Positions 1 to 11,927 are shown, counted from the stretch's first letter. The stretch: 64,000 nucleotides of DNA from Tillandsia leiboldiana (GCA_029204045.2 CM055077.1:4056746-4120745); one strand, 5' to 3'. A program made the numbers and translations. Notes: generated by a model from the sequence alone, not told the origin.

Positions 1-765
1 CAACTCGGCAGGTGCCATCCTATAAGGCGCCTTTGAGATTGGTGCGGTTCCCGGTACCACATCAATCACAAACTCCACCTCCCTCTCCAGCGGCATAGTC
101 GTCAACTCAGGGGGAAACACATCTGGGAACTCGCGGACAACAGGAATATCCTCGAGTCCCAGTGCCGCTGTAGGCACCTCCACAATCGTCGCTAAGAAAG
201 CGGTGCAGCCTCTACTAATCATCCGCCTAGCCCTCGCCGAAGAAACAGTCATCGCGAAGAAGGTGCTCTGGCAGCCTCTGAAAACGAACTCCTCCTGTCC
301 AGGCTCGCGGAGGGTCACCGTCCTCTCTCTGCAGTCTATAATAGCAAAGTACCTCGACAACCAATCCATGCCGAGCACGACGTCGAAATCCTAGAGCTGC
401 CGCAAAACAAGCAAGTCTGCCGGCAAAATCCAGGATCCCAACTGCACAAGGCAATCCCTACAATACTCCTCGACATGCAAGACATGATCTGGTATCTGAA
501 CCTCTAATGCATGCGATAAAGAAACTACCTCTATACCATGAAGGGATGCAAATGCTCTACTGATAAAAGAGTGCGATGCACCGGTATCAAAGAGAGTACG
601 AGTACGAACTACAGAAATCAAAATAATACCTGCGACGACATGCTCTGCTGTTGTAGCATCCTCTACCTGAGCGGCATAGACTCGACCGCTCGGCGCCGGG
701 GGATGTCGCTCTGGCTGTCGCGAGGACGATGAAGCAAAGTCTGGCCTACCGGAGGCCGCCGAAGC
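1..765 (-). pseudogene. Protease and start of reverse transcriptase, broken by frameshift and TAG
   Basis: The minus frame below the gag knuckle encodes an aspartic protease with the active-site motif LFDTGASHSFIS (near 570-605). A TAG at 391-393 interrupts the conserved DFDVVLGMDWLS that follows the protease in gypsy pol. Past the stop the same frame continues with the linker and ends at the edge with the RT N-terminus (PYRMAPAEL). The gag-to-PR frame change and the stop make it a pseudogene; a programmed readthrough is possible but less likely, as relatives encode this region without a stop. Confidence 0.75.
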
Positions 766-1999
766 ACGCCCTCGCGAAGTGACCGGTCTGCCCGCAACGG
801 AAGCAGCGGCCCTGACTCTGCGGGCACTGGGCCGGTGGGTGCGGTCCTCCACAAATGACACAACGATCAGGGCGCGGCTGCCGCGAAGTCTGCTGCTGCT
901 GCGAAGACTGCTGCTGTCGAGGTGGTCGACGCTGCTGCTGCTGCTGCTGCTGCTGGGACTGACGAGATGCCCCAGATCTCTGCCGCCCCTGATACCCCCG
1001 TCCCTGAGAGTGAAAACGGGGAGGTCTTGGGGGTCCCTGTCTACTCGACTGCCCCTCCTCAAACAGCGCCGGGCGCTTTGCCCCAGGAGTCACTACGGGG
1101 GCTGGAGCCACCTCTGCCATCACGACCTCACCACTCTCCACATACAGTGCCTGCTCCATCGAGGCCTCCAAAGTCTGTAATCTGAGGGAGCGGACCAACT
1201 GATAAATGTCCCGACGCAACCCTCTCTCGAACATGTAGATCCGGTGGGTCTCATCTCTGGCCACGTGGGGCATACAAGCTAACAGCCGATTGAAATCGGC
1301 TATGTACGCGTGTACGGGCCTATCTCCCTGGCGGAGATTCCTCAGCTGCTCCTCCAAACTCTGTCGAACACTCTCGGGAAAGAAGGCCCCAAGAAGCATA
1401 CCGCGAAACTCTGCCCAAGAGATAAACTGGGTCCCAGGCGGACCTGCGGGTCGCACACGCCGCCACCATGCCTCGGCGTTGCTCTCCAGAAAATGAGTAG
1501 CCAACAAAACACGAAACCTCTCATCAATAAAAAGGCTCTCGAAATGGCGCTCCATGGCCGTAACCCAAGACTCAGCCGCCCACGGCTCAGCACTCATTCC
1601 CGAAAAGCGGGGTGGATCAAACTTGCGAAACCTCAACAAAAGACCCACCAAAACCTGCTGCTCTGCCAAAGTCAAAGATCCCGTCGTCCCAGACGGTGGC
1701 CTACTGGAAACTGGCTCAGCCGGAACTGCTGGTGCAGGCTGCACAACCGAGGGTGCCACAACAGGGAAAGAAGGCACCGGTGAACTCTCAGGGGGTACTA
1801 CCACCGGCTGCGCTCTCTGCTCCAACAAGAGCGTCAACCGACTCACAGCCTCCTCCTGGCGTCGAGACGCCTCAGCCAACTGTGCCATCTGGGCACGGAG
1901 CTCCAAAACCTCGCTCTGCTGTCCCTGCCCTGAGTCCTCCTGCTCGGGCTCAGAGGACGAAGGCTGCGAACGCGTCACCATCGAGCGTCGAGGAGGCAT
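746..1999 (-). pseudogene. gag (capsid/nucleocapsid) of the gypsy element
   Basis: The minus frame is open from 2137, but the start MPPRRSMVTRS at 1999 is the usual gag-like beginning; upstream codons fall in the leader next to the PBS. It has a glutamine-rich N-terminal helix, the retrotransposon gag core (FLESNAEAWWRR, then SWAEFRGMLLGAFFPE), a glutamine/arginine-rich low-complexity stretch and a CCHC knuckle (CFRCGQTGHFARAC). The polyQ stretch corresponds to CTG runs on the plus strand near 935-955. The frame stops at 746 immediately after the knuckle, whereas in most relatives gag continues into protease. The protease reads on in another frame, so a one-base change near 765 is likely. Confidence 0.8.
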
Positions 2000-2272
2000 C
2001 CCCACCTGAGGGACAAGGCAAACAGTCAGAACCCAAATCATCTCTCGACCCAATCTAGCGAAAGTCAGAAGGCATGTCCCCCTTCCCGAAGTACTATGTT
2101 GTCTGCAGCCAACATAGTTGCCACCGAAGGAAGACATGTCAATCGCTCACCCCGAACCACTCGGGAGAGTTAAAAATCCAATCAGGACTCTCGCTAAAAT
2201 CACGGCTCTCACGCGAGTCATCCTAGGGTTCAACCACAAGCCTAGGGTTCCTAAGTCCTCCAAGACCTACAT

Positions 2273-2289
2273 CCTAGGCTCTGATACCA
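2273..2289 (-). other. Primer binding site (initiator tRNA-Met)
   Basis: The minus strand reads TGGTATCAGAGCCTAGG here, the standard plant PBS complementary to the 3' end of initiator tRNA-Met. It lies 8 nt inside the LTR end at 2298 and fixes the element's orientation. Confidence 0.85.
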
Positions 2290-4480
2290 CTCTAATCTGT
2301 CACGCCCCGGGGAGATACTGCGCCCCGGCTCGCCAACAGATCCGCCGCCCATACGGGAAGCCCCGTATAGGCGTAGCGACTAACCTGCAAGGAAACATCT
2401 ACACTAGCAGATATCAGAGCTGAAAGAGAAAAGCTGGAATAATATACATAAAATAAAACTACATCTCACAAATATACAGACCAACCTCACCAGAATACAG
2501 GAGTCTCTCAGAAAAGCAGGAAAGGAAGGTACAACTCAAAACCTCACTACAAAAGTCACTCGACATAACACACACCAAAATAGTACAGGGGTACATCTAC
2601 TCACACACTGAAAATGACAGGAGGGGATCTATCTCGCGACTCCCTTACCTCGGTCAGAAGGAGCTGGATCAGCAACAGGAGCTGCAGGAACCGGAGCAGA
2701 AGTCCCTGGGGAGAAAACACCACGACGGGTGTGAGAACTACATCCCACAGTAGTTCTCAGTGGGTGCCGCCAACAAGCCCGACGGTCTGCCCACTAAGTC
2801 TACCAGAGGCATAAAGTAACATATGCAGTGCTGTAAGGAAAGCTGGGGAAAGTAACTCTACAGCTACTATGCCTCTATCTAGATGCTCAACAGTGGAACA
2901 GAAAGAACATAATGCCACAACTAACTCTCCTCCCTGATCACCCAATCAAAACTGACTGCCACATCGGGTCCAGTCAAACCTGCGCCAACCTACTGCCGTT
3001 ACGTCCCAGAGGAGCGGACTTACGTAGGGCGTCCATGGCTGCCAACAAAAGCACAGCCAGAGGGACAAATGCAACAACAAGTCACGAAAGAACATCTCAA
3101 ACTCACGCGGGTACAACAACCCGGTCTCGCCTACTCCGGAGTGGCACTCGAGGGGAGCGACCCGCTCGAGTCAAAGTAACCCATAAGAATCTCTGTAAAG
3201 TATCTCTGTAAAGCTCAAATGTGGCTCATGCAGGCTATGATCCAATCCTCGATCAACAAGATCGACTACCAAACAAATCACTGACTCACTCACTGGCTGG
3301 AATCTACACAGCTGAAACTCACTGTCTCTCTGACAGTTTCCAAGAACCCAGATCTACCATCACTATCACTCTCCCAAAGAAATCAAATCTACAGACTGCT
3401 ATCAACTCCACTCGGTCCCCAAACACGAGTGCAAATGCATCCCACAACCACCCGACCTCTCGGCCCACAACTCGGGCGAGGAAAAGCTAAGTCCAAAGTG
3501 AAATGAAGTATCGTGATGTGGAATGTCTAGAGCAGTAAAAACCTAGCCCAAGTTGGAGTTTTTCTACAGACTGGCTGAACATGATACATATGACAGGGGT
3601 GCTAGGTCAAATTCCAAGATTTCATTACTTAACATAGAGTAGGAATCAAAAGATTCATCAACTGATATACAAGATACAACATACAGTTTTACACATGCTA
3701 ATACTCCAATTTCTAACATGCATGATCCTACACACATAGAATTAGTACACAGTCCAGAGTTCTTGGAAGCAAGGTCACCCACCTGAAAGTGCTAACTGCC
3801 CGGAATCGTACAGCTGAGAAAGCCCAAAACAGACAAATCACAGATCCCACCAATCCAACAACACGGTAGAAGTGCTCACAACCTCCTGGGTACAAACATA
3901 CACCAAAATTACACTTTAATCCACACAAAATCCAAAATCCCAAAATCTGTGGTGAACAGTCCCATTCACACAAAATTTCACCTGAAAAACTTCCTCCAAA
4001 AATTCCAATAAAAATATAAAGGCGATCCTCGCGAAGAGTAGATGTCGATAGAGTCCTGAAACGTCGAATTCCGATGTCCGGATGAGGAGATAAAAATCCG
4101 ACAAGTAGGTGCTGTCCAAATCAACCAACAGTCGCAAAGGGGGTTAAAAATGTACCCAGAACCCCAAGAAAAGCTCGGATCCAGAAAAAGTGTCCAACAC
4201 GGAAAATGTAGATTTACCTCTTACGAAACCGTCACCGCAGAAATCGTCCAAAAATAACGTCGGGGTAGCCCGGTAGACCTCCCAGACTAAACTGCGACGA
4301 AAATGGGCCTCCAACAGTAGATCGTCGCTCCGCACCCCAATGCAGAAGTCGCCGTCGTCGCGGCCTCCAAAAATTCTGAACCTTCGCCGGAAGATGCATA
4401 AGAGGGAGAGAAAGAAAATTGGTAAAGGGCTCAGGGGCTAAAACTCTTGGGAAAAGCTTCAAAAACGAGCCCCAAGGGGC

Positions 4481-4490
4481 CTATTTATAG
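4481..4490 (-). promoter_or_regulatory. TATA box of the gypsy LTR
   Basis: Minus-strand CTATAAATAG sits between the GC-rich, G-box-rich U3 and the rest of the LTR, the expected place for the LTR promoter. No experimental start is known. Confidence 0.6.
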
Positions 4491-4599
4491 GCCTCACCCG
4501 AAATCAGCCCAAAAGACAAGTCAAAGGGGCTTTCGGGCCCAACTTTCGGGCGCCCGGAACATTCGGGCGCCTACAGTGTTGGGCCCGGCCCAACACTGT

Positions 4600-5170
4600 G
4601 CGCGCCCGGATTGATCCGGTGCCGCCACGTGTCCCCCCCGAACAGGGGACAGCGGTGCGGGGCCACCCGATGGCCGCCACGTGTCCGGCCCCGCGCTCCC
4701 CGCGCCCGGCGCACATGCGCCCACCAATCATGGCGCGCCACGTGTAGCGAGGTCCACGGCGGCGACCACGGGCCGCGGTTCACGGCGGCCCACCCGGGTC
4801 GCTGCGCCCGCCAACCAGCGGGCGACACGTGGCCCGGCGGGTCCATCGTGCGCCGCGCCCGGCGCGGTCCACGCGCTGTCGCGCGTGCGTTGACCCGCCA
4901 ACCGGCGTCTGCCACGTGGCACTGTGCCGCGTCGCATACGCCAGGTGCGTATGGACCGACCAACCAGAAGAAGCCACGTGGCCCGCCCCGGTCCACTGCA
5001 CCAACCGCGCGCCCCCGTGGACCAAGCCGCGTGAGCCCGCCAATGGGCAGCCGCCACGTGTCCAGGCGCCGGTCCATGCACCAGCGCCCAAGCTCTGTGG
5101 ACCGAGCGGTATGCGCCGGCCCAATCAGAAGCTGCCACGTGGCAGGGGCTGGTCCACGGCGGTTCCCATG
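4600..5170. repeat. GC-rich degenerate repeat block in LTR U3 with eight G-boxes
   Basis: Eight CACGTG cores occur near 4626, 4677, 4737, 4825, 4911, 4973, 5053 and 5134, spaced roughly 50-90 bp. Many are preceded by a CCAAT or CCAAC motif 10-20 bp away, as in the units near 4724 and 5118. CACGTG is the G-box bound by plant bHLH and bZIP factors. The long overlapping open frames on both strands here are by-products of the high GC content, not genes. Confidence 0.6.
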
Positions 5171-5468
5171 CACCGAAATGCGCGAAATACTTTCGAGAGT
5201 CCGTTTTTGGGCATCCGGACAAAGAATTTAACAAGCAAATAGCCGTTTTCAAGCGTTTTTCCGTGCTGAATCCATTTCCGACCTCTATTGGGCCTAATTC
5301 TTTTCCGAAATTTCGGCAAACTCAGCCGAAGGCCTACACAGCTAATAATAACACACAGGGTCCATCTGTGGCATCCCATTGATGCACCATGGGCCAGATA
5401 CACCAACACTGGGTGCTCCAACAGTGGATTCATCGGAAGAACGCTGCATGGGAACCAGGGCCACTACA

Positions 5469-8400
5469 ATTTAAATTTTAAATTTTAAATTTTAAAATTT
5501 AATATGTTATGGGAATGTTCAGATTTCAAAATTGAATATGTTGGAGGATTCGAACGAGAGAATTTGCTTGAATTCAAAATTTGATTGGAATTTGGTTGGG
5601 GATTTGAATTTCGAATATGAATTTGAATAAATTGGCTGAAAGATATTTTGAGAGAATTGATGGATGAAGGATTTCGGCTGAATTCAAAATTTAAATTTGA
5701 GTACAGGTGACGTTTGAGAGATAAATTCAAATTTGAGTATAGGTGGGATTTGAGATATATTTTGAAATTTCGTTAAAAATTTGAAATTCAAAATTCAAAA
5801 TTCAAAATTCAATTTGAACATAATTTTTGAAATTGAATCTTTAAACAAGAAGTTGACTATAATGTAAGTCCCGCGTGGCAGAAAAAAATAGAATCCGACT
5901 AATTTGGTGAACATAATTTTTGAAATTGAATCTTTAAATAAGAAGTTGACTATAATGTAAGTCCCACGTGGCAGAAAAAAATAGAATCCGACTAATTTGG
6001 TGACTAAAAAAATCGACGGATTTTGATGAGACCTATATGGTTGTGTTCACAAATGGCCTATTAATGTGGCTTGAATTTATAGTAAAATTTGCTGGACCCA
6101 AATTATTAATATGTTAAAAATTTTGGGCCATAATCTTTCCCCCTATTTTTTTATTATAATTTTTTTGTATGCCAACACCGCCATGTCACTAAACTGAGCG
6201 ACCCATATTCATATCGACCGCCATGTCACAAAACTGAGCAGCCCATACTCATATCGACCGCCATGTCACTAAACTGAGCGACCCATATTCATATCGACCG
6301 CCATGTCACTAAACTGAGCGACCCATATTCATATCGACCGCCATGTCAATAAACTGAGCAACGCATATCATATCGACCGTCATGACACTAAACTGAGTAA
6401 CCCATACTCATATCGACCGCCATGTCAATAAACTGAGCAACGCATATCATATGGACCGCCATGTCACTAAACTGAGCAACCCATAATCATATCGACCGCC
6501 ATGTCACTAAACTGAGCAACACATATCAAATAGACCGTCATGTCACTAAACTGAGCAACCCATATTCATATCGACCGCCATGTCAATAAACTGAGCAACG
6601 CATATCATATCGACCGCCATGTCAGTAAACTGAGTAACCCATACTCATATCGACCGCCATGTCAATAAACTGAGCAACGCATATCATATGGACCGCCATG
6701 TCACTAAACTGAGCAACCCATACACATATCGACCGCCATGTCACTAAACTGAGCAACCCATACACATATCGACCGCCATGTCACTAAACTGAGCAACGCA
6801 TATCATATGGAACGCCATGTCACTAAACTGAGCAACCCATACTCATATCGACCGCCATGTCACTAAACTGAGCAACGCATATCATATGGAACGTCATGCC
6901 ACTAAACTGAGCAACCCATACTCATATCGACCGTCATGTCACTAAACTGAGCAACGCATATCATATGGACCGTCATGTCACTAAACTAAGCGACCTATAT
7001 TCATATCGACCGCCATGTCACTAAACTGAGTAACTCATACTCATATCGACCGCCATGTCACTAAACTGAGCGACCCATACTCATATCGACCGCCATGTCA
7101 CTAAACTGAGTGACCAATACCCATTCGACCATCATGTCAATGAACTAAACAAGCCATTTTCAATTGATCGCCATGTCTGAGAAATTAAATTGGGTGCGTA
7201 CAAAAAAAATGGAAAAAAATATTTGAAAAAAAAAATTGAATAGAAAAGATAATTGAACGTGCATCTTTTCACCGTACTCGTGCCTCGTACAACGAAAAGA
7301 TGGGGGGCATTTTGTTTGCGTAAAAAAAAAAAATTATAATAAAAAAAATAGGGGAAAAGATTATGGGTGGTCCGTAATATTGATTTGTCTATATATTTCT
7401 AATAAGCCCCGTATAAGCCCAAAATTTTTAACATATTAATAATTTGGGTCCAACAAATTTTACTGCAAATTCAATCCCTTAATAGGTCATTTGTGAACAC
7501 AAGCTTAGGCCATTTGTGAACACAAGCTTATGGGTCTCGTCAAAGCTCCGTCGATTTTTTTTAGTCTACCAAATCAGTTAGATCCTTTTTTTTTTTTTGC
7601 CCAGCGGGTCTTATATTATAGTCAACTTCTTGTTTAAAGGTTCAATTTAAAAAATTATGTTCAAATTAAATTTTGAATTTCGAATTTCAAATTTCCAACC
7701 AAATTTCAAAATATCTCTCAGACTCCTATTTCATTTGAATTTCAAATTTCCAACCCAATTTCAAAATATTTTTCAACTGATTTATCCAAATTTACCAATA
7801 TCCTATTTAGTTGGAATTCAATTTTGAATTTTTGAATCCAAGCAAATTTCCTCGTTCGAAATTTGAACCCCTCAATTTTGAAATTTGAACATAACAAGAT
7901 ATTCAATTTTGAAATTTAAAATTTAAAATTTAAAACCACACTTTCTCAAATTTGAACATAACCATTCGATTGTTTAACATATTTTCCTGACGTATTGAAA
8001 TTTGAACATAAATGTTCGATTTTGAAATTTGAACATATTTAATTTAAAATTTAAATACAAACATATTTTTTGATTTTGAAATTTGAACATATTTAATTTA
8101 AAATTTAAATACAAACATATTTTTCCGACGTATTGAAATTTGAACATAACTATTCAATTTTGAAATTTGAACATATTCAATTTTGAAATTTGAAATTTAA
8201 AATTTGAATATATATAACCATACTCCCTCAACATATTGAAATTTGAACATAACCGTTCAATTTTAAAATTTGAACATATTCAATTTTAAAATTTGAATTT
8301 TAAAATTTGAACATATCCTTTCAATTTTAAAATTTAATTTTGAAATTTGAAATTTAAAATTTGAATATAATAATTTTCTCAACGTATACAAATTTGAATC
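5469..8400. mobile_element. Foldback-like element: long inverted repeats around a satellite array
   Basis: The left arm (about 5500-6165) and right arm (about 7318-7960) are inverted copies. Blocks near 6004-6165 are found reversed at 7318-7566, including ATCGACGGA, GTGTTCACAAATGGCC, and the AAATTATTAATATG next to TTTTGGGC. The pair GAAGTTGACTATAAT (5850) and ATTATAGTCAACTTC (7613) extends the match outward. The left arm contains a 95-bp direct duplication (5817-6003); the right arm has a 33-bp duplication and an extra 50-bp insert. AT-rich AAATTTGAA-type sequence continues to about 8400. No coding capacity is seen. It resembles foldback or long-TIR Mutator-like elements; outer ends and target duplication were not found, and the gypsy LTR probably removed the left end. 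Confidence 0.65.
6177..7185. repeat. 40-bp tandem satellite, about 26 copies
   Basis: The repeating unit is CGACCGCCATGTCACTAAAC followed by TGAGCGACCCATATTCATAT, 40 bp. About 26 copies run head to tail. Two variants alternate: 40-bp units with CCCATACTCATATCGAC and 39-bp units with CGCATATCATATGGAC. Copies are most uniform in the middle and drift at both edges. The array occupies the loop between the two inverted arms. No open frame of any length runs through it. Confidence 0.9.
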
Positions 8401-8521
8401 TCGTCTTTTCCTCAACGAACCCATATTCCCACGCACGTCGGTCCTCAACAAACCCGCATTTCCTCGCCAACCCCTTAACAAATCCCAACAAACCCACGTG
8501 ATATTTCTCTGCCACTCTCCA

Positions 8522-8530
8522 CTATAAATA
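8522..8530 (+). promoter_or_regulatory. Candidate TATA box upstream of a split leader exon
   Basis: CTATAAATA at 8522 is preceded by a CCACGTGATAT motif and followed by about 290 bp of C/A-rich leader-like sequence. That leader resumes after the solo LTR at 11884 and ends with a good splice donor CTCAG/GTAAG at 11927/11928. No protein could be tied to it; it may be the promoter of another decayed element. Confidence 0.35.
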
Positions 8531-8823
8531 GAGAAAATAGAAAGAATAAAAGGGGAGATTTTTGGTTTGAAGGAGAACAGCACAAGCCCACCGCAACAAA
8601 AAAAAAAATAACTTCCTCCCAAATTCCACCACATATCGTATATTCCCACAACGCAATATTCCACAAAAAAAAAGAAAAAAAAAGAAAAAAAAAAGAAAAA
8701 AAAGAAAAAACCTCCCCAATTCTCTAATACGCCGTACGTTCCCAATTCCCCAATTACAAGCTTCGACTTCCTCACCATATCGTACAGCTCCGATTCTCTT
8801 ATCTTTGACTTCGCCGCCACCTC

Positions 8824-11800
8824 TGTCACGCCCCGGGTGTAAACCAGAACCCGGGCCCGTCTACAGATCCGCCGTGCACACGGAATTTCCAGCGTACACG
8901 AAGCGCTGGTAACCTGCTCAGAAATAAGATGTACAATAAAAGAGCATAATACAGAGCTGAAATAGAAGAACCACATAGTATCTCAGACTGGAACTAAGAA
9001 TAAAGCTGTAATAAATACAATAATCTCCCAGCTCACCAAAATAGTACAACCAGCTGGCTAAAACCAGACCCAAAAGTAAAGTGCTACAGTCTGAGATATA
9101 AAAAAAGGGTACAATATAAGTCCAGCTACTCTCACTGTCGGGGCAGACGATCTAGCTAGTCCGCTATCCTCTTACCTCGATCTGCCGCTGATGGCCCAGC
9201 AGCTCCCGCAGACGACTCTGCAAAACAACGGGAAAGAGACAGAAAACAACAATGGGGGGTGAGAACTACTAGATAAACCAGTAGCCTCCCCTAATGGGTA
9301 AAACCTCAACTCTGACACACCCACTAGGACTACTAGAGGCAAAAGAAAAGAACAGTGGTAAGCTATAAAGGCTGCTGATAAAAAGGGGAACTACCACTAC
9401 GATGCCTCTAAATGCCATGTAGAACGAAGTGACTGAATGTATGCATCAATACCTAACATGCCTGCCTGAAATAACCCAATCAATGAACTAGTAAGAACTG
9501 GTACTGCCTGCTGTGCCTTGCCGTATCGGGTATGTTGGCCGACGCATAACACCGATGAAAAGAAGGAGTCTCAAGGACTCAAAGCCTGCCTGTCGCACAC
9601 TCCGGAGTGGCACTCGAGGGGAGCGACCCACACGAGTAAAGTATCTCAGTAACCAGTATCATAAGTGTCATAAAACAGCAGGACTGGATCACGACTCTGA
9701 TCGAAGTGGAAAAAACCATCCACTAAAGAAAACCCCGATACTCAATCTGATGCAATAGTACTCAATAAGTGGAAAACTCCATCCACTAGAGAAACCTGAT
9801 ACCCAATCAGATGCAATAGTACTCAATAAGTGGGAAACTCCATCCACTAGCAAAAAGCCCGATCCCCAATCTGATGCACAAGTAAACATCCGGTCAACCG
9901 CCTAATATCCGCGGTCGCCGCAATACCCCATAAGTCCAAAGCCTGATAAAGTAATCAACATCTGGTCAACCGCCTAATATCCGCGGTTACCACAATGCCC
10001 CACAATCCACAATCAAGTACCACCTGTCCCGGACTCCAAGGTCCCGACTACACTATCCCAAACCCCTGCTCGAACCCGAGCAACCAGACTCAAAAGTCTA
10101 AATGAGAAGGAGAAAGGAAACAATCATGGTTTCTCCTAAGTCAAGTCCCAACATGATAGTGTAGCAATAAATAGTGGCCTACCTAGATGTCCATACAAGC
10201 ATGCAATTGTCCTCTTTTAAAACTATAGAAAAGTGTCAGATTTTGAAAAGATGGATCTTACTATACCGACATAATAAGTCATTTGCATGCAAGATTATGA
10301 TATAGCATTTGTCCCAACAACAGTGTCCCCATTTAACATAAATAAGCTGTCATATAATTTGTGGGCTCTACTCATGCAATTCACAATTGGAATACCGATT
10401 ATCAGTTTTGAAATAGGGGATCTCTAATACTCCTAGTGAGTTAGTCAAAAATGAGGTAAGCAACAACCACCCGCCTCGAAAAGCGCAATCCACACCCAAA
10501 TAGTCTCCTAGCTGTCCACAGTCCTCTAATCCTGCAACTCACTGAAAACAGTGCACAGCTGTACAGAACAACGCACCCGGTATAAATACAAGTCCCAAAA
10601 ATACAGTATTTGCTATTTTCCAAACAGCACGGAAAAAAAGGAGTTTTTTACCTCTGTACAGTGCTTCAAAAAATCCAGAAAAATTACGGTTGCGTTCCTT
10701 GTGACGATTAGATCGAAATTGACTACTTATACGCCTTGATCCGATGCTCCTAGCTCAAGATATAAATCGGATAACTTGATGTTGTCCAAAACACACCACA
10801 GCAAAAAGGGGGTCATAGAAGCCTCAGGAACCATGTCAAAAGTGCGAAAAGGAGCGAAGTGATCAACACGAAAAACGAAGCCTTACCTCTTAGGAACGCT
10901 CTGCCGTAGAAATCGCTCAAAAATTCCTCCTGGTTAGCGCACAAGAATTTTCTGACTAAACTGCGACGGAAAATGGGCCGAAACTGAAAATCGTCGCAGT
11001 GCGCCGCGTCGCAGATAACTCGCTGTCGGCAACTCCAAAAATTCTAAAACTTCTCGGGGAGAGGGAGGACAGAGAGGGGAACAATTTTTGTAAAGACCAC
11101 AAGCTCTGATTCTCTCTCTACGATGCGGAATTTGCAATGAGAAAGGGAGAAAGAGGGAGATTCCTTATATAATGGGACAGAGAATCTTCGGGCTCCACAC
11201 CAGATCCGGGCCCAAACAGGAAACACCAAAATGGACCAATCAGGACGCGCCACGTTTCCACAAAACAGGAAATAGCCTATGCAAGTCCACTCAGAATTTG
11301 CCACGTGTCACCCCGGGTGCACGTGCCCGGTCCCCGCTCCGGGTTTTCCGGATCCTGTCAGCCAATGGGCTGCTCCCACGTGTCACCACTCCGTGAAGCC
11401 GTCCAACCAATGAGGAAACGCCACGTGGCAACACCTATTTTCCGTGCACCCGGTGCACGCCATGCCTGTGGACCCCGCCGCCTGCGCGCCTTCCCGCGCT
11501 GCCCGCGCCGCGTCCTGCCGCGCTCTGCCGCGCTCCGCCGCTGCGCCGCCGCTCGCTGCCAGCCGCCGGTCGCCGGTCGCCGGAACAGTAATTCCGGCCG
11601 CCGGAGTTACTGTTCCGGTGAACAGTAATTTTGGCGCCGAAAAATAAGTGAATACATCATTTTGATTATTTTCGCGCGCTGAGTCCAAATCCGCCGTCCG
11701 TTTTGCCAAATTCTCATCCGAAATTTTTGTCGAAAGCCCCCGGAAAGCCCACTTGATCCGATTTTCGCGCCGGATCTATTTCTGAGATCCGTTTTCGACA

Positions 11801-11883
11801 CTACGAGCTTCGATATACTGTGTGAGCTTCCTGTAGTCACTGTAATCACTGCAACAGTCTCTGCGGAAGTCTGGATCATCACA
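8824..11883 (-). mobile_element. Solo LTR (gypsy type) with 5-bp target duplication
   Basis: It begins TGTCACGCCCCGGG at 8824 and ends ATCATCACA at 11883 (3060 bp), flanked on both sides by ACCTC (8819-8823 and 11884-11888). There is no PBS, gag or pol inside, so this is a solo LTR left by recombination between two LTRs. It shares start sequence and internal blocks with the LTR at 2298-5468. On the minus strand a TATA-like ATTATATAAGG lies near 11167, with CACGTG G-boxes upstream near 11298, 11375 and 11419. Confidence 0.85.
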
Positions 11884-11888
11884 ACCTC

Positions 11889-11927
11889 ACCATCTCGTAT
11901 CGTATATTCTTAGGCGTACTCTCTCAG
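11889..11927 (+). other. Candidate leader-exon end with splice donor
   Basis: Removing the solo LTR and one ACCTC copy joins 8823 to 11889 and gives a continuous pyrimidine-rich leader that ends CTCTCAG/GTAAGAA. This looks like a first exon and donor, but no downstream acceptor or coding exon was recognised before the copia remnant. Low confidence. Confidence 0.25.

Larger units (their letters stand above)
1..5468 (-). mobile_element. Ty3/gypsy LTR retrotransposon, 5' portion, degenerate
   Basis: Read on the minus strand the order is LTR (5468 to 2298), an 8-nt spacer, a tRNA-iMet primer site, gag with a CCHC knuckle, an aspartic protease and the first residues of reverse transcriptase, which run off the window at base 1. 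This gag-PR-RT order is that of Ty3/gypsy elements; the gag type with a single knuckle resembles plant chromoviruses (Del/Tekay-like), which I infer but cannot test because integrase and chromodomain lie outside. The coding part carries a gag/pol frame change near 765 and a TAG at 391-393, so this copy is probably dead. The far LTR and target duplication are not in the window. The right LTR edge abuts the foldback repeat arm, suggesting insertion into it. Confidence 0.85.
2298..5468 (-). repeat. Long terminal repeat (5' LTR) of the gypsy element
   Basis: On the plus strand it begins TGTCACGCCCCGG at 2298 and ends CCACTACA at 5468, so it has the TGT...ACA ends expected of an LTR (3171 bp). The PBS lies just outside the 2298 end. 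A TATA box on the minus strand at 4481-4490 (CTATAAATAG) separates a GC-rich U3 (4500-5468, with eight CACGTG cores) from the R/U5 part. The solo LTR at 8824-11883 starts with the same TGTCACGCCCCGGG and shares several internal blocks, for example around 3135 and 9603, so the two belong to related families. Confidence 0.8.

Noticed and set aside
391..393. Programmed stop-codon readthrough between protease and RT
   Set aside because: A separate frame change near 765 already disrupts the element and related elements have no stop here, so decay is simpler.
4571..5252. Long overlapping GC-rich open frames on both strands (up to 206 codons)
   Set aside because: They lie in the LTR U3, lack domains, and overlap in many frames, as expected from GC-rich DNA with few stops.
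5462..5475. CACTACAA as the terminus of a CACTA (En/Spm) transposon
   Set aside because: The same bases complete the TGT...ACA ends of the gypsy LTR, whose other end and PBS are certain; no matching TTGTAGTG end was found nearby.
6177..7185. CRISPR-like array (regular 40-bp repeats)
   Set aside because: Units are contiguous with no unique spacers, in a plant genome, with no cas-like genes; it is a tandem satellite.
8263..8976. Minus-strand frame of 237 codons
   Set aside because: Composed of AAATTTGAA repeats and A-runs and crosses the solo LTR border; no domain.
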